A stretch of 64,000 nt of DNA from Streptomyces sp. NRRL B-1140 (lineage in GTDB: Bacteria; Actinomycetota; Actinomycetes; Streptomycetales; Streptomycetaceae), in NCBI RefSeq assembly GCF_001280065.1, contig NZ_LGEA01000001.1, forward strand, positions 248,001 through 312,000, written 5' to 3'. This document shows, one piece after another, positions 50,695 through 60,109 of this stretch. Numbering within the stretch: the stretch's first letter is position 1; every line of letters begins with the position of its first letter. Both the position numbers and the translations under genes were made by a program. Below the pieces are notes generated by a model that was not told the DNA's origin, made no database searches, and worked only from the letters and a program-made list of their open reading frames with translations.

Positions 50695-51786
50695 ATGATC
50701 GCGACAAAGAGGCCGGGGGGATCCGCGCTGCCCCGACCGGCGCTCCCCTCCCGGGCCAGAGCCCTCTTCCTCGTGCTGCTCTCCCTCCTCGTGACCGTCC
50801 CGGCCATCGGCCTGGTCATGACCTCCGGCGGCGAGGCGGAGGCGCACGGCACCCCCATGAAGCCCGGCAGCCGCACCTTCCTGTGCTGGCAGGACGGCCT
50901 GACGGACACCGGCGAGATCAAGCCGGTCAATCCCGCCTGCCGAGGCGCGCAGCAGGTCAGCGGCACCACGCCGTTCTACAACTGGTTCTCGGTGCTCCGC
51001 TCGGACGGCGCCGGCCGCACCCGGGGCTTCGTACCGGACGGCGAGCTGTGCAGCGGCGGCAACACCAACTTCACCGGGTTCAACACGCCCAGCAAGGACT
51101 GGCCGCTCACCCATCTCACCTCGGGCGCGACCGTCGACTTCTCGTACAACGCCTGGGCCGCGCACCCGGGTTGGTTCTACGTCTACATCACCAAGGACGG
51201 CTTCGACCCGACCAGGACGCTCACCTGGAACGACATGGAGGAGCGGCCGTTCCTGAGCGTCGACCACCCGGCACTGAAGGGCTCCCCGGGCACGGTCGAG
51301 GCCAACTACTCCTGGACGGGGAAGCTGCCGGCCGGCAAGTCGGGCCGCCACATCATCTACATGGTCTGGCAGCGCTCCGACAGCCAGGAGACCTTCTACT
51401 CCTGCTCCGACGTCGTGTTCGACGGCGGCAACGGCGAGGTGACCGGCATCAAGCAGCCGGGCACCCCGTCCGAGCCGGTCCCCGGCACCTGCACGGCCAC
51501 CCGCAGGACGACCGGCACCTGGAACGGCGGCCACCAGTCCGAGGTGACCGTCACCAACACCGGCACGGTCCCGATGCTCGGCTGGATGGTCGACTGGACC
51601 CTCCCGGCGGGCCAGAAGGTCGACAGTCTGTGGAGCGGCAGCGCGACCTACAACGGCCAGGCGGTGATGGTCCACAACGCGGGCTGGAACGGCTCTCTCG
51701 CACCGGGCAAGAGCACGACGTTCGGATACGTCGTCTCCGGGGCGGGAGGTGACAGTACGAGCAGCCTGCCCTGCAGGGTGGGCTGA
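50695..51786 (+). CDS. Lytic polysaccharide monooxygenase (AA10) with CBM2 cellulose-binding module
   Basis: A 363-residue secreted copper enzyme that breaks crystalline cellulose by oxidation. The signal peptide ends AEA, so mature protein begins at His51 (HGTPMKPGSR), the first ligand of the copper histidine brace; His157 in WAAHPGWFYVY is the second. The AA10 domain spans residues 51 to about 250; a short Pro/Gly linker leads to a family 2 carbohydrate-binding module (about 265-363; CTATRRTTGTWNGG, GWMVDWTLPAGQ) that ends with the usual cysteine. The CBM2 and the CebR box both point to cellulose rather than chitin. Confidence 0.93.
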   Translation: MIATKRPGGSALPRPALPSRARALFLVLLSLLVTVPAIGLVMTSGGEAEAHGTPMKPGSRTFLCWQDGLTDTGEIKPVNPACRGAQQVSGTTPFYNWFSVLRSDGAGRTRGFVPDGELCSGGNTNFTGFNTPSKDWPLTHLTSGATVDFSYNAWAAHPGWFYVYITKDGFDPTRTLTWNDMEERPFLSVDHPALKGSPGTVEANYSWTGKLPAGKSGRHIIYMVWQRSDSQETFYSCSDVVFDGGNGEVTGIKQPGTPSEPVPGTCTATRRTTGTWNGGHQSEVTVTNTGTVPMLGWMVDWTLPAGQKVDSLWSGSATYNGQAVMVHNAGWNGSLAPGKSTTFGYVVSGAGGDSTSSLPCRVG

Positions 51787-51900
51787 ACCGCCGGACGGGC
51801 GGGCCCGGTGACCGGGGCGACGGTGACCGGGCCCGTCGCCACGGCACGCTCCGGGCGGGCCGGGCTGAGGGCCGGTACCCTCCCCGCGTTCCCGGCGACA

Positions 51901-51906
51901 TAGGTT
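51901..51906 (+). promoter_or_regulatory. -10 box of a putative leaderless promoter (MurJ-type gene)
   Basis: TAGGTT, exactly 6 nt, then the ATG at 51913; no ribosome-binding site is present. Confidence 0.55.
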
Positions 51907-51912
51907 GGCGCC

Positions 51913-53601
51913 ATGATGGAGGGGGCGAAGGCCGCGAGCGACTCGGCGGCCACGAACGGACGAGCCGGAGAGCAACGGCCGGAGACAGGCGGCCGGGGGA
52001 AGCGGCGCGGGGCGGCCCGCTCGTCCCTGCTGATGGCCCTGGGCACGATGGTGTCCCGGGCGACGGGCCTGATCCGGCAGGTGCTTCAGGCGGCGGCACT
52101 GGGCACGGGTTTGCTGGCGAGCACGTACAACACGGCCAACACCGTGCCGACGAGCCTGTACACGTTGTTCATCGGCGGTGCGCTCAACGCCGTGCTGGTG
52201 CCGCAACTGGTGCGGGCGCGAACCACCGAGGCCGACGGCGGCAGGGCCTACGAGCAGCGGCTGGTGACGCTCGTGGTGTGCGTCCTGGCCGTGGGGACGG
52301 TGCCGGCGGTGTGGGCCGCACCGCAGATCGTGGGCCTGTACATGCGCGACACCGCCGACGGCCATGAGGCGTTCGAACTGACAGTGGTCTTCGCCCGGTT
52401 CCTGCTGCCTCAGATCTTCTTCTACGGCCTGTTCGGCATCCTGGGGCAAGTGCTGAACGCCCGGGAGAAGTTCGGCGCGATGATGTGGACGCCGGTGCTG
52501 AACAACGTCGTGCTGATCGGCATGTTCGGCGTGTACCTGGGGCTGATGGCGGTCCCGGACCGGGTGGCGGACATCACCGCGACGCAGGTGCGGCTGCTGG
52601 GATGGGGCACGACGGCCGGCATCGCCCTCCAGGCCCTTGCGCTGGTCCCCTTCGTGCGCGCCGCGGGTTTCCGGTTCCGGCCGCGGTTCGACTGGCGGGG
52701 CGCGGGCCTGGGCAAGAGCGTCCACGCCGCGAAGTGGACGTTGCTGTTCGTCCTGGTCAACCAGGTCGCGCTGACCGTGGTGACGAACTTCGCCAACGCC
52801 GCGGACCAGGCGCTGCCGGATGCCGGTGCCGGCTACTCGGCCTACATGTACGCGCAGACCATCTGGATGCTGCCGCAGTCGATCGTGACCGTCTCCCTGG
52901 TGACCGCGCTGCTGCCGCGGATGAGCAGGGCCGCCGCCGAGGGCCGGATCCCCGAGTTGCGTGCCGACCTCTCGCGGGCGCTGCGGGTCACCGGGGTGGT
53001 CGTCGTGCCGGCCGGGTTCCTCTTCCTGGCTCTGGGCCCCCAGATCTCCACGCTGCTGTTCGCCCACGGTGCGGCCGACGCCGCGACCGCCCAGCCGCTC
53101 GGGCAGATGCTCCAGGCGTTCGGGCTCGGGCTGATCCCGTTCTCTGCGCAGTACCTCCTCCTGCGGGGCTTCTACGCCTTCGGGGACACCCGCACCCCGT
53201 TCTTCATGGCGACGTGGATCGCCGCGGTGAACATCGCGCTGGCCGGCTGCTGCCACCTGCTGCTGCCCGCGCGCTGGGCGGTGACCGGCATGGCCGGCGC
53301 CTACACGGTGTCGTACCTGGCAGGGCTGGTGATCACGGCGCGGCGGTTGCGCGGGAGGCTCGGCGGCCGGCTCGACGACGGGGAGGTGCGCCGGACGTAC
53401 ACGAAACTGCTGTGCGCCGCCGCCCTCGCCGCGGCGCCGGGCTGGGGGGCGGCCCGCGCCTGCGCCACGTCGCTGGGCGACGGCACCTTTCCCACCGCGC
53501 TGGGCCTGGCTGCCGGAACGGCCGTGATGGCGACCGTGTATCTCGCCCTGTCCCGCGTGATGAAGGTCGACGAACTCCGCGGCTTCGCCCTCCGGCGGTG
53601 A
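51913..53601 (+). CDS. MurJ/MviN-family lipid flippase
   Basis: A 562-residue protein with about 14 membrane helices of the MurJ family, which flips lipid II, the peptidoglycan precursor, across the membrane. It has the conserved first-helix region ALGTMVSRATGLIRQV and the segment NTANTVPTSLYTLFIGGALN, and an Arg in each lobe of the cavity. The N-terminal 35 residues are charged. Streptomyces have another, essential murJ in the replication-origin region with a kinase-regulated tail, so this is probably an accessory paralogue; it has no such tail. It appears to be transcribed alone from a leaderless promoter. Confidence 0.87.
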   Translation: MMEGAKAASDSAATNGRAGEQRPETGGRGKRRGAARSSLLMALGTMVSRATGLIRQVLQAAALGTGLLASTYNTANTVPTSLYTLFIGGALNAVLVPQLVRARTTEADGGRAYEQRLVTLVVCVLAVGTVPAVWAAPQIVGLYMRDTADGHEAFELTVVFARFLLPQIFFYGLFGILGQVLNAREKFGAMMWTPVLNNVVLIGMFGVYLGLMAVPDRVADITATQVRLLGWGTTAGIALQALALVPFVRAAGFRFRPRFDWRGAGLGKSVHAAKWTLLFVLVNQVALTVVTNFANAADQALPDAGAGYSAYMYAQTIWMLPQSIVTVSLVTALLPRMSRAAAEGRIPELRADLSRALRVTGVVVVPAGFLFLALGPQISTLLFAHGAADAATAQPLGQMLQAFGLGLIPFSAQYLLLRGFYAFGDTRTPFFMATWIAAVNIALAGCCHLLLPARWAVTGMAGAYTVSYLAGLVITARRLRGRLGGRLDDGEVRRTYTKLLCAAALAAAPGWGAARACATSLGDGTFPTALGLAAGTAVMATVYLALSRVMKVDELRGFALRR

Positions 53602-53891
53602 CGGCGGCGGGATCCGGCCGGGCGGCGCCGCCTCAGCCGAGCGGCTGCCGGAGTGCCGACCGGGCGACCGGCCCCGCCGGGCATGCGGAGCGCACCAGGC
53701 CGGGCGCCCCATATGTCTCAATTATCCAGGTGTGCGATTCTGTGTGTGGGTGCCCTGCCGCTCGTGTGCGGCGTGGATCCGCCATGGGAGGCGCGACCCC
53801 GCGCCGCCGCTCCCGTGCCCGCGTCGTCGCCTGAGTTCCGGGGACTCCCACCTGCCGGTGGCTGCGGCATGGACGGGAGGTGGATGCGGAC

Positions 53892-56849
53892 ATGCCCCAC
53901 TACGGCGATGCCCGGGCCGCGATCCCCGGTCTTCGGGCGCCGGGGAACGGGGGCCCCGGTCCGCCTCGCCCCGCTACGGAACCGGCCGCGCGAGCGCGGC
54001 TCCTGGCGTTCGCGGGGGTGACGCTGGCGGCGGTGTACGTACGCGTCGAAGACGGGGCCGAGCTGCGGCTGGTGGAGGCTGTCGGCGCCGGGGCGGAGCA
54101 GCGGTACCGGTTGCCGGGGCGGGTGGTGGTCCCGCTTCCGGGGCAGTCTCCCGTCGCGGGATCCGCGTCGTCGCCCGCCGGACCCGGGCATCGCGCCCCG
54201 AGCGGTTCCGGCGGGCCGGCATCGAGCGGTCGCAGCGGCCCGGCGCAGGACGTCGGTGCCCCCGGCGCCCCCTCCCCCGCCCCTTCCAGTCGTGCCGGTC
54301 CCGGCGGCACCCCTGCGGGCCCGGGGACGGAAGGCGGTGGCCCGGCCGTCGCCGAGGCCTATCTGCGGGGCCGGCCCGTGTGGCTCGCCGGTGTGGTGCT
54401 CGCCGGAGGGACGGACGGTGCGCCCGCCTCCGTCCCGCTCGGAGCCCTGCCGCTGGGGGCCGCGGGCGGCTGGCTGGGGTGTCTCGTCGTGGTGGGAGAG
54501 GCCGGGGAGGGGTTCGGGTCCGAGCAGCGGGAGTTCCTGGAGCAGTACGCCGAGGCCGTCGCCGAGCGGCTGCGCGGCGAGGCCGACCGGACGGCGCCCT
54601 CACCGCTGCTGGATCCGGCCCTGCGCGCCATGGGAGTCGGGTCCTTCGCCCTGTCGCCCGGGACCGGGCTGGTGGAGACCGACCCGGCGCTGCTCGAACT
54701 CGTCGGCATCCCCGAGGGCGGTTTCGACGGCAAGACCGACACCCTGCTCTCGGTCAGCGTGCCGGAGGACGTCCCCGCGCTGATGTCGGTCATCGAGCCG
54801 TCCGCGCAGGCGCCGGGCCGTCGTGAGCTGGAGTTCCGTATCCGCAGGCCCACCGGTGAACTGTGCTGGCTGCGGCTGAACTGCCGGGTGCTGAAAGGGC
54901 CCGACGGCGCTCCCGAACGGGTGCTGGGCGTGGTGAGCGCGGCGCCGGTGCTGCGCCGCAGTGCCAGCGACGTCGCCCGGATCCAGTGGCTGACGGCCGC
55001 GCTCGACGACGCCACGACCGTACGGGACGTCAGCCGGGTCGTCGTCGCCGCGTTGCGCGAGCCGCTGGGTGCCGACCGGGTGGCACTCGCCGAGCTGCTG
55101 GAGGACCGGCTGGCGGTCACCGTGCTCGACCCGCCGGGTGCCGGTGCCTGGCCGGAGCTGTGGCGCCGTGAGTGGCGCTCGGAGTGGCCCGACGCGCCGG
55201 TGTCCGCCCTGCCCACGCTCCAGGCGGCCCTGCGGGACGGGCGGATGAGCCTGTGGCCGGCGGGTTCCGCCCTCGAACCAGGGCTCGCCGGGGTGGGCCC
55301 CGGCGGGCTCGCGGTGCTGCCGCTGCCGGCCAGGAGCGGGGTGGCCGGGGTGTGCCTGGTCGGCTGGGACACCCCGCACGAGTTCGCGCCCGAGGAGCGG
55401 GCTCTGCTGACCGCCACCGCCGGCCTGGTCGGGCAGGCCCTCAAACGCGCGCACGCCTACGACGCCGAGCAGGAGCTCGCGACGATGCTCCAGCGCAGCC
55501 TGCTGCCGCGCCGGCTCCCCAAGCTGCCCGGGGGCACGGCCGTGGCCCGCTATCTGCCCGCCCGGCGCGGTCTCCAGGTGGGCGGCGACTGGTACGACGT
55601 GATCGCGCTGTCGGAGAGCAAGGTGGCCCTGGTGATCGGGGATGTGCAGGGACACAGCGCCGGGGCCGCGACGATCATGGGCCAGATGCGTACGGCGGTG
55701 CGCGCCTACGCCGTGGAGGGCCATCCCCCCGACGTGGTCGTCGCGCACGCCAACCGTCTGCTCGTCGGCATGGAGACCGACCTGTTCGCCACCTGCTGCT
55801 ACGTCGAGCTGGACATGGAGGAGGGCAACGCGCTGTTCGTCCGGGCCGGGCACCTGGCCCCGCTGGCGCGGCACCCCGACGGCGGCACCGAGGAGATCGC
55901 GGTCGAGGGCGGACTCCCGCTGGGCGTCCTCGCGGAGGCGGAGTTCCCGCTGACGGCCCTCGCGCTGGCGCCGGGATCGGTGCTCGCGCTGGTGACGGAC
56001 GGTCTGGTCGAGTCGGCGGACCTGCAGGTGGACGAGGGGATGCGGCTCGTGCGCCAGGCGCTCGCCGCAGCCGATCCCGCCGACCCGGGACGGATGGCCG
56101 ACGAGCTGCTCGGAGAGGCCGGGCGGCGTGAGGACGACGTGGCGGTGCTGCTGCTGCGCTACGACGGGATGCGGGTACGGCCGGTGCGGGCGGGCTGGGT
56201 GGTGTGGCGGCTGCCGGACGCGGTGATGCACGCCCGCCGGTTCAGTGCGCGCACGCTGCGTTCCTGGGGCATCGCCGCCGAGGCCGACACCGTCCTGCTG
56301 GTGGTGTCGGAGCTGGTCACCAACGCGCTGGTGCACACGCAGGGCGCGGTCCGGGTGGAGCTGACCCTGGCGGCGGACCGGCTGCGGGTGACCGTGAACG
56401 ACTCCTCACCGCGGGCACCGGCCAAACCGGTGGTCGTGGACTGGGAGTCGACGGGCGGGCGGGGCCTCTTCCTGGTCGAGGCCATGTCGGCGGCCTGGGG
56501 TTCGGTGCCGGTGGGCGGCGGCAAGCAGGTGTGGAGCGAGATCGTCGTCACGCGCCGGGAGAGCGAGCCCGGTGAGGAGCCCGACGAGGAACCGGAGAGC
56601 GAGCCGGAGGAGGAGCGCAGACCGGGCCGCGTCTGGGGCCTGGGCCGCGACCGGACCTGGGGCCTGGGCCGCAACCGGGACCGCCGCAAGACCCGTGACC
56701 AGGGCCGGTCCCGTGACGACGACCGGACGGAGGGACGCGAGGGCGAGCAGGCCGTCGGTCTCGACCGGGCCATGGAGCACATCGGTGACGGGGCCGCGGA
56801 GCCACCCGCGCCCCCTCACCCGGACCGGCCCCACGAGGGAGGCCCCTGA
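53892..56849 (+). CDS. SpoIIE-type serine phosphatase with GAF, PAS and anti-sigma kinase-like domains
   Basis: A 985-residue multi-domain signalling protein. In order: a GAF-like segment (about 20-230) interrupted by a low-complexity Gly/Ser/Pro insert, a PAS fold (about 250-355), a GAF domain (about 365-520), a SpoIIE/PP2C phosphatase (about 530-755, with QVGGDWYDVIALSE, GDVQGHSAGAATIM and ALVTDGLVES providing the metal-binding aspartates), and a HATPase domain (about 770-890, SELVTNALVHT and GGRGLFLVEAMSAAWG). The tail (890-985) is very charged, with two WGLGR repeats. Such proteins set the phosphorylation of anti-sigma antagonists. The ATG at 53892 is chosen; a GTG at 53880 is in frame. 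Its stop overlaps the next start (TGATG). Confidence 0.85.
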   Translation: MPHYGDARAAIPGLRAPGNGGPGPPRPATEPAARARLLAFAGVTLAAVYVRVEDGAELRLVEAVGAGAEQRYRLPGRVVVPLPGQSPVAGSASSPAGPGHRAPSGSGGPASSGRSGPAQDVGAPGAPSPAPSSRAGPGGTPAGPGTEGGGPAVAEAYLRGRPVWLAGVVLAGGTDGAPASVPLGALPLGAAGGWLGCLVVVGEAGEGFGSEQREFLEQYAEAVAERLRGEADRTAPSPLLDPALRAMGVGSFALSPGTGLVETDPALLELVGIPEGGFDGKTDTLLSVSVPEDVPALMSVIEPSAQAPGRRELEFRIRRPTGELCWLRLNCRVLKGPDGAPERVLGVVSAAPVLRRSASDVARIQWLTAALDDATTVRDVSRVVVAALREPLGADRVALAELLEDRLAVTVLDPPGAGAWPELWRREWRSEWPDAPVSALPTLQAALRDGRMSLWPAGSALEPGLAGVGPGGLAVLPLPARSGVAGVCLVGWDTPHEFAPEERALLTATAGLVGQALKRAHAYDAEQELATMLQRSLLPRRLPKLPGGTAVARYLPARRGLQVGGDWYDVIALSESKVALVIGDVQGHSAGAATIMGQMRTAVRAYAVEGHPPDVVVAHANRLLVGMETDLFATCCYVELDMEEGNALFVRAGHLAPLARHPDGGTEEIAVEGGLPLGVLAEAEFPLTALALAPGSVLALVTDGLVESADLQVDEGMRLVRQALAAADPADPGRMADELLGEAGRREDDVAVLLLRYDGMRVRPVRAGWVVWRLPDAVMHARRFSARTLRSWGIAAEADTVLLVVSELVTNALVHTQGAVRVELTLAADRLRVTVNDSSPRAPAKPVVVDWESTGGRGLFLVEAMSAAWGSVPVGGGKQVWSEIVVTRRESEPGEEPDEEPESEPEEERRPGRVWGLGRDRTWGLGRNRDRRKTRDQGRSRDDDRTEGREGEQAVGLDRAMEHIGDGAAEPPAPPHPDRPHEGGP

Positions 56850-57931
56850 TGCGCGGCCTGGGTCTGCGCGGTGCCGCCGGGCTGCTGGCGGTCCTGCTCG
56901 CCGTGTCCCTCACCGCGTGCGCGGACAGTGGCGGCGAGGGCGAGGGCGAGCTGACCATCGGGCTGTTGCTGCCGAGCCGGGCGGTGCCCCGCTGGGAGAA
57001 GTGGGACCGGCCCCTGATCGAGAAGCGGATCGGGGAGCTGTGCTCCGAGTGCAGGGTCGTGTACGCCAACGCCGAGAACGACGCGGGCAGCCAGCGGCAG
57101 CAGATGACCTCCATGATCACCCGGGGCGTCTCGGCGCTGCTCCTGGACGTCGTCGACCCCAAGGCCCTGCGCTCCTCGGTGCACGCGGCGCAGCGCGAGG
57201 GCATCCCGGTCGTCGCCTACGACCGCCTCGCCGAGGGCCCGATCTCGGGTTTCGTCAGTTTCGACGGCGCCGAGGTCGGCAGACTCCAGGGCCAGGAGCT
57301 GCTGAAGGGCATGGGCGCGAGGGCCGACGGTGGCGGTGTCGTCATGGTGAACGGCGACCCGTCCAGCCCCAACGCCGCCTGGTACCAGGGCGGGGCGCGG
57401 TCCGTCCTGAAGGACGAGGTGCGCATCCTGAAGTCGTACGACACCGTGGGGTGGCGCACGGAGAACGCGCACGACCACATGTCCGCCGCGATCAGTGCCC
57501 TCGGCCCGGGCGCGATCGACGGGGTGCTCGCGGCCAACGACTCCATCGCGGCCGGTGTCATCTCGGCCCTCAAGAGCGCCCGTGTCACGCCGCTGCCCCC
57601 GGTCACCGGGCAGGACGCCGACCTCGACGCCGTGCAGCGCATCGTCCAGGGCGAGCAGTACATGACCGTCTACAAACCGTTCCGGCAGGAGGCCGAGGCG
57701 GCCGCCGCGATGGCCGTCGCCCTGGCCCGCGGCAACGACATCGACTCCCTGGTCACGACGAAGGTGGACAGTCCCACGACCGAGGACGTCCCGGCGATCC
57801 TGCTCACGCCCACCGCCGTGACGCGCGAGACGATCGGCCGGACGCTCGTCCGCAACGGTGTCTACACGCTCGACCAGATCTGCACCCCGAAGTTCCGCTC
57901 GGCCTGTGTCCGCGCCGGGCTCACCCGGTGA
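56849..57931 (+). CDS. XylF-like sugar-binding lipoprotein (second copy)
   Basis: A 360-residue lipoprotein with lipobox LTACA (Cys about 25), paralogous to xylF at 31936-33048. Shared blocks include PVVAYDRLAEGP, VTGQDADLDAVQRIVQGEQY, TVYKPFRQEAEAAAAMAVA and the paired C-terminal cysteines. It differs in the linker and in the ligand-facing regions, so its sugar may differ. The ATG overlaps the SpoIIE-type phosphatase stop by one base, and its end overlaps a possible GTG start of the ATPase gene, so all four genes form one tightly coupled operon. Confidence 0.87.
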   Translation: MRGLGLRGAAGLLAVLLAVSLTACADSGGEGEGELTIGLLLPSRAVPRWEKWDRPLIEKRIGELCSECRVVYANAENDAGSQRQQMTSMITRGVSALLLDVVDPKALRSSVHAAQREGIPVVAYDRLAEGPISGFVSFDGAEVGRLQGQELLKGMGARADGGGVVMVNGDPSSPNAAWYQGGARSVLKDEVRILKSYDTVGWRTENAHDHMSAAISALGPGAIDGVLAANDSIAAGVISALKSARVTPLPPVTGQDADLDAVQRIVQGEQYMTVYKPFRQEAEAAAAMAVALARGNDIDSLVTTKVDSPTTEDVPAILLTPTAVTRETIGRTLVRNGVYTLDQICTPKFRSACVRAGLTR

Positions 57932-57945
57932 GCGAGGTGGTCCCC

Positions 57946-58725
57946 GTGGCCCATCCCCCCGTCCTGGCCCTGCGTGGCATCACCAAGCGGTTCGGCGGTG
58001 TCCAGGCGCTGGTGGACGTCGACCTGCAGGTCCGGGCCGGTGAGGTGGTGGCCCTGGCCGGTGACAACGGAGCGGGCAAGTCCACGCTGGTCAAGGTGAT
58101 CTCCGGGGTCAGCCCCGCCGACCGGGGCGTCATCGAGTGGGAGGGGCGCCTCGTGCAGATCAAACGCCCGCACGACGCCCACGCCCTCGGCATCGCGACC
58201 GTCTACCAGGACCTCGCCATGTGCGACAACCTGGACGTCGTCGGCAATCTCTTCCTCGGCCGTGAGATCGACCGGGTGGGCGTCCTCGACGAGGTGGAGA
58301 TGGAGCGCCGGGCCCGTGACCTGATGCGGGCGCTGTCGATCCGCATCCCCGACGTGCGGGTGCCGGTCGCCGTGCTGTCGGCCGGGCAGCGGCAGGCCGT
58401 CGCGATCTCCCGCTCGCTGATGGGCGCCCCCAAGGTGCTGCTGCTCGACGAGCCCACCGCCGCCCTCGGCGTGGAGCAGACCAGCCATCTGCTCGACCTG
58501 ATCGAGGAGGTCCGCGACCGCGGTATGGCGATCATCCTCATCAGTCACAACATGGGCGACATCAAGGCCGTCGCGGACCGGGTCGCGGTGCTGCGGCTGG
58601 GCCGCAACAACGGTCTGTTCGACGTGAGCACCGTGACCCAGGAGCAGATCATCTCCTCTGTCACGGGGGCGGCGGACAACGCGGTGGCCCATCGCTCCAA
58701 GGGCGACGAAGGGGCGTGGCCGTGA
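57946..58725 (+). CDS. XylG-like ABC ATPase (second copy)
   Basis: A 259-residue single-domain ATPase paralogous to xylG. Walker A is GDNGAGKST and Walker B LLLDEPTAA, but the signature reads LSAGQRQA in place of the usual LSGGQ. The GTG at 57946 has GAGG 8 nt upstream and gives the same N-terminal length as xylG; a GTG at 57928 overlapping the previous stop is possible. The H-loop region SHNMGDIKAV is intact. The altered signature may reduce or change ATP hydrolysis. Confidence 0.85.
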   Translation: MAHPPVLALRGITKRFGGVQALVDVDLQVRAGEVVALAGDNGAGKSTLVKVISGVSPADRGVIEWEGRLVQIKRPHDAHALGIATVYQDLAMCDNLDVVGNLFLGREIDRVGVLDEVEMERRARDLMRALSIRIPDVRVPVAVLSAGQRQAVAISRSLMGAPKVLLLDEPTAALGVEQTSHLLDLIEEVRDRGMAIILISHNMGDIKAVADRVAVLRLGRNNGLFDVSTVTQEQIISSVTGAADNAVAHRSKGDEGAWP

Positions 58726-60023
58726 GCCGCGGCGGCGGGCCGCACCCGGACGGCGGACCGGCGGGGCCGGGCAGCGCCGGGCCGGTCACCACGGATCGCG
58801 AACAGGCCGCCACCCGAGGGTGGCGCGACGGGGTGCGCCAGTACGCACTGGAGGTCCGCGGCAGCGTGCGGGGCGGGGAGCGGGGGCCGCTGCTGGTCCT
58901 CGCCGGGCTGCTCGTGATCTGGATCGTGTTCCAGGGCCTGGACGACAAGTTCCTCTCGCCGCGCAACCTGTCCAACCTCAGCGTGGACATCGTCGGGACC
59001 GGGCTGGTGGCCGTCGGGATCGTGTTCGTGCTGCTGATCCGGGAGATCGATCTGTCGGTCGGTTCGGTCAGCGGCCTGGCGGGGGCGGCGTTCGCCGTGC
59101 TGAACGTGAACCACGGGGTGCCGGAGTGGCTGGCGGTGATCGTGGCGGTGGCGGTGGGGACGGCCGTGGGTGCCTTCCACGGGTTCTTCCACGCCTGGCT
59201 CGGTGTGCCCGCGTTCGTGGTGACGCTGGCCGGACTGCTGATCTGGAACGGCCTGACGCTCTACCTGCTGGGTGCCAGCGGCACGATCAACATCGACGAG
59301 GAGGGCCTGGTCGCCTCCCTGACCAGCCGGCACTTCGGCAACGACCTGGTGGCGTACGCGGTCGCCGCGCTCGGCACGGCCGGGTACTTCCTGGCCGCCC
59401 ACCGCCGGCGCAGCCGCCACCGGGCGGCCGGGATGCCCTACCGGACGGAGGGCGACATCGGGATGCGCACCGGTCTGCTCGCGGTGGTCGCCTTCGCCGG
59501 TGCCCACACCCTCAACCGGTTCCAGGGGCTGCCGCTGGCGCTGCTGATCTTCCTGGTGGTCCTGGTCGTCTCGGACTACCTGTTGCGCCGCACTCGTTAC
59601 GGGCGGCGGGTGTACGCGCTCGGCGGCGGGGTCGAGGCGGCGCGGCGGGCCGGGATCGGGGTGGAGCGGGTGCGGGTCGCGATGTTCATGGTGTCGGGGA
59701 CGCTGGCCGCCTTCGGCGGGCTGTTCGTGGCGTCGGGACTGACCTCGGCGAGCCCCACGACGGCCCGGGCCGCCGGTTCGGGGATGCTGCTGATCAACGC
59801 CATCGCGGCGGCCGTCATCGGCGGGACCAGTCTCTTCGGCGGGCGGGGCTCGCCCTGGTCGGTGCTGCTGGGTGTGGTGGTGATCCAGTCGATCGCCTCG
59901 GGGATGGGGCTGCTGGGGGTCCAGGACGCCGTGCAGTTCATGATCACCGGCGGGGTGCTGCTGGCCGCCGTGGCGGCCGACGCGTTGTCCAGACGTGCCC
60001 AGGCGCGAGGAGGCCGACCGTGA
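58722..60023 (+). CDS. XylH-like ABC permease (second copy)
   Basis: A 433-residue permease with about 10 helices, paralogous to xylH: it shares IREIDLSVGSVSGLAGA, AFHGFFHAWLGVPAFVVTL and VIGGTSLFGGRGS. The GTG at 58722 overlaps the ATPase stop by 4 bp, the same arrangement as xylG-xylH. A GTG two codons earlier is possible. It completes a full importer encoded directly after the SpoIIE-type phosphatase. No recognisable terminator follows in the short gap to the next gene. Confidence 0.86.
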   Translation: MSRGGGPHPDGGPAGPGSAGPVTTDREQAATRGWRDGVRQYALEVRGSVRGGERGPLLVLAGLLVIWIVFQGLDDKFLSPRNLSNLSVDIVGTGLVAVGIVFVLLIREIDLSVGSVSGLAGAAFAVLNVNHGVPEWLAVIVAVAVGTAVGAFHGFFHAWLGVPAFVVTLAGLLIWNGLTLYLLGASGTINIDEEGLVASLTSRHFGNDLVAYAVAALGTAGYFLAAHRRRSRHRAAGMPYRTEGDIGMRTGLLAVVAFAGAHTLNRFQGLPLALLIFLVVLVVSDYLLRRTRYGRRVYALGGGVEAARRAGIGVERVRVAMFMVSGTLAAFGGLFVASGLTSASPTTARAAGSGMLLINAIAAAVIGGTSLFGGRGSPWSVLLGVVVIQSIASGMGLLGVQDAVQFMITGGVLLAAVAADALSRRAQARGGRP

Positions 60024-60109
60024 CCGCGCCCTGCCCGGAATGAACCTGTCTATGCCTTTTCCCATGTAATGCCTAATAAAGAGCAAAGGTGGGTAGGGGC
60101 CGAGGTGTC

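Noticed and set aside
53653..54021. Small open frames before the SpoIIE-type gene
   Set aside because: They run into the phosphatase frame, have Arg/Pro-rich sequence and no ribosome-binding site; I treat the 290-bp gap as non-coding.
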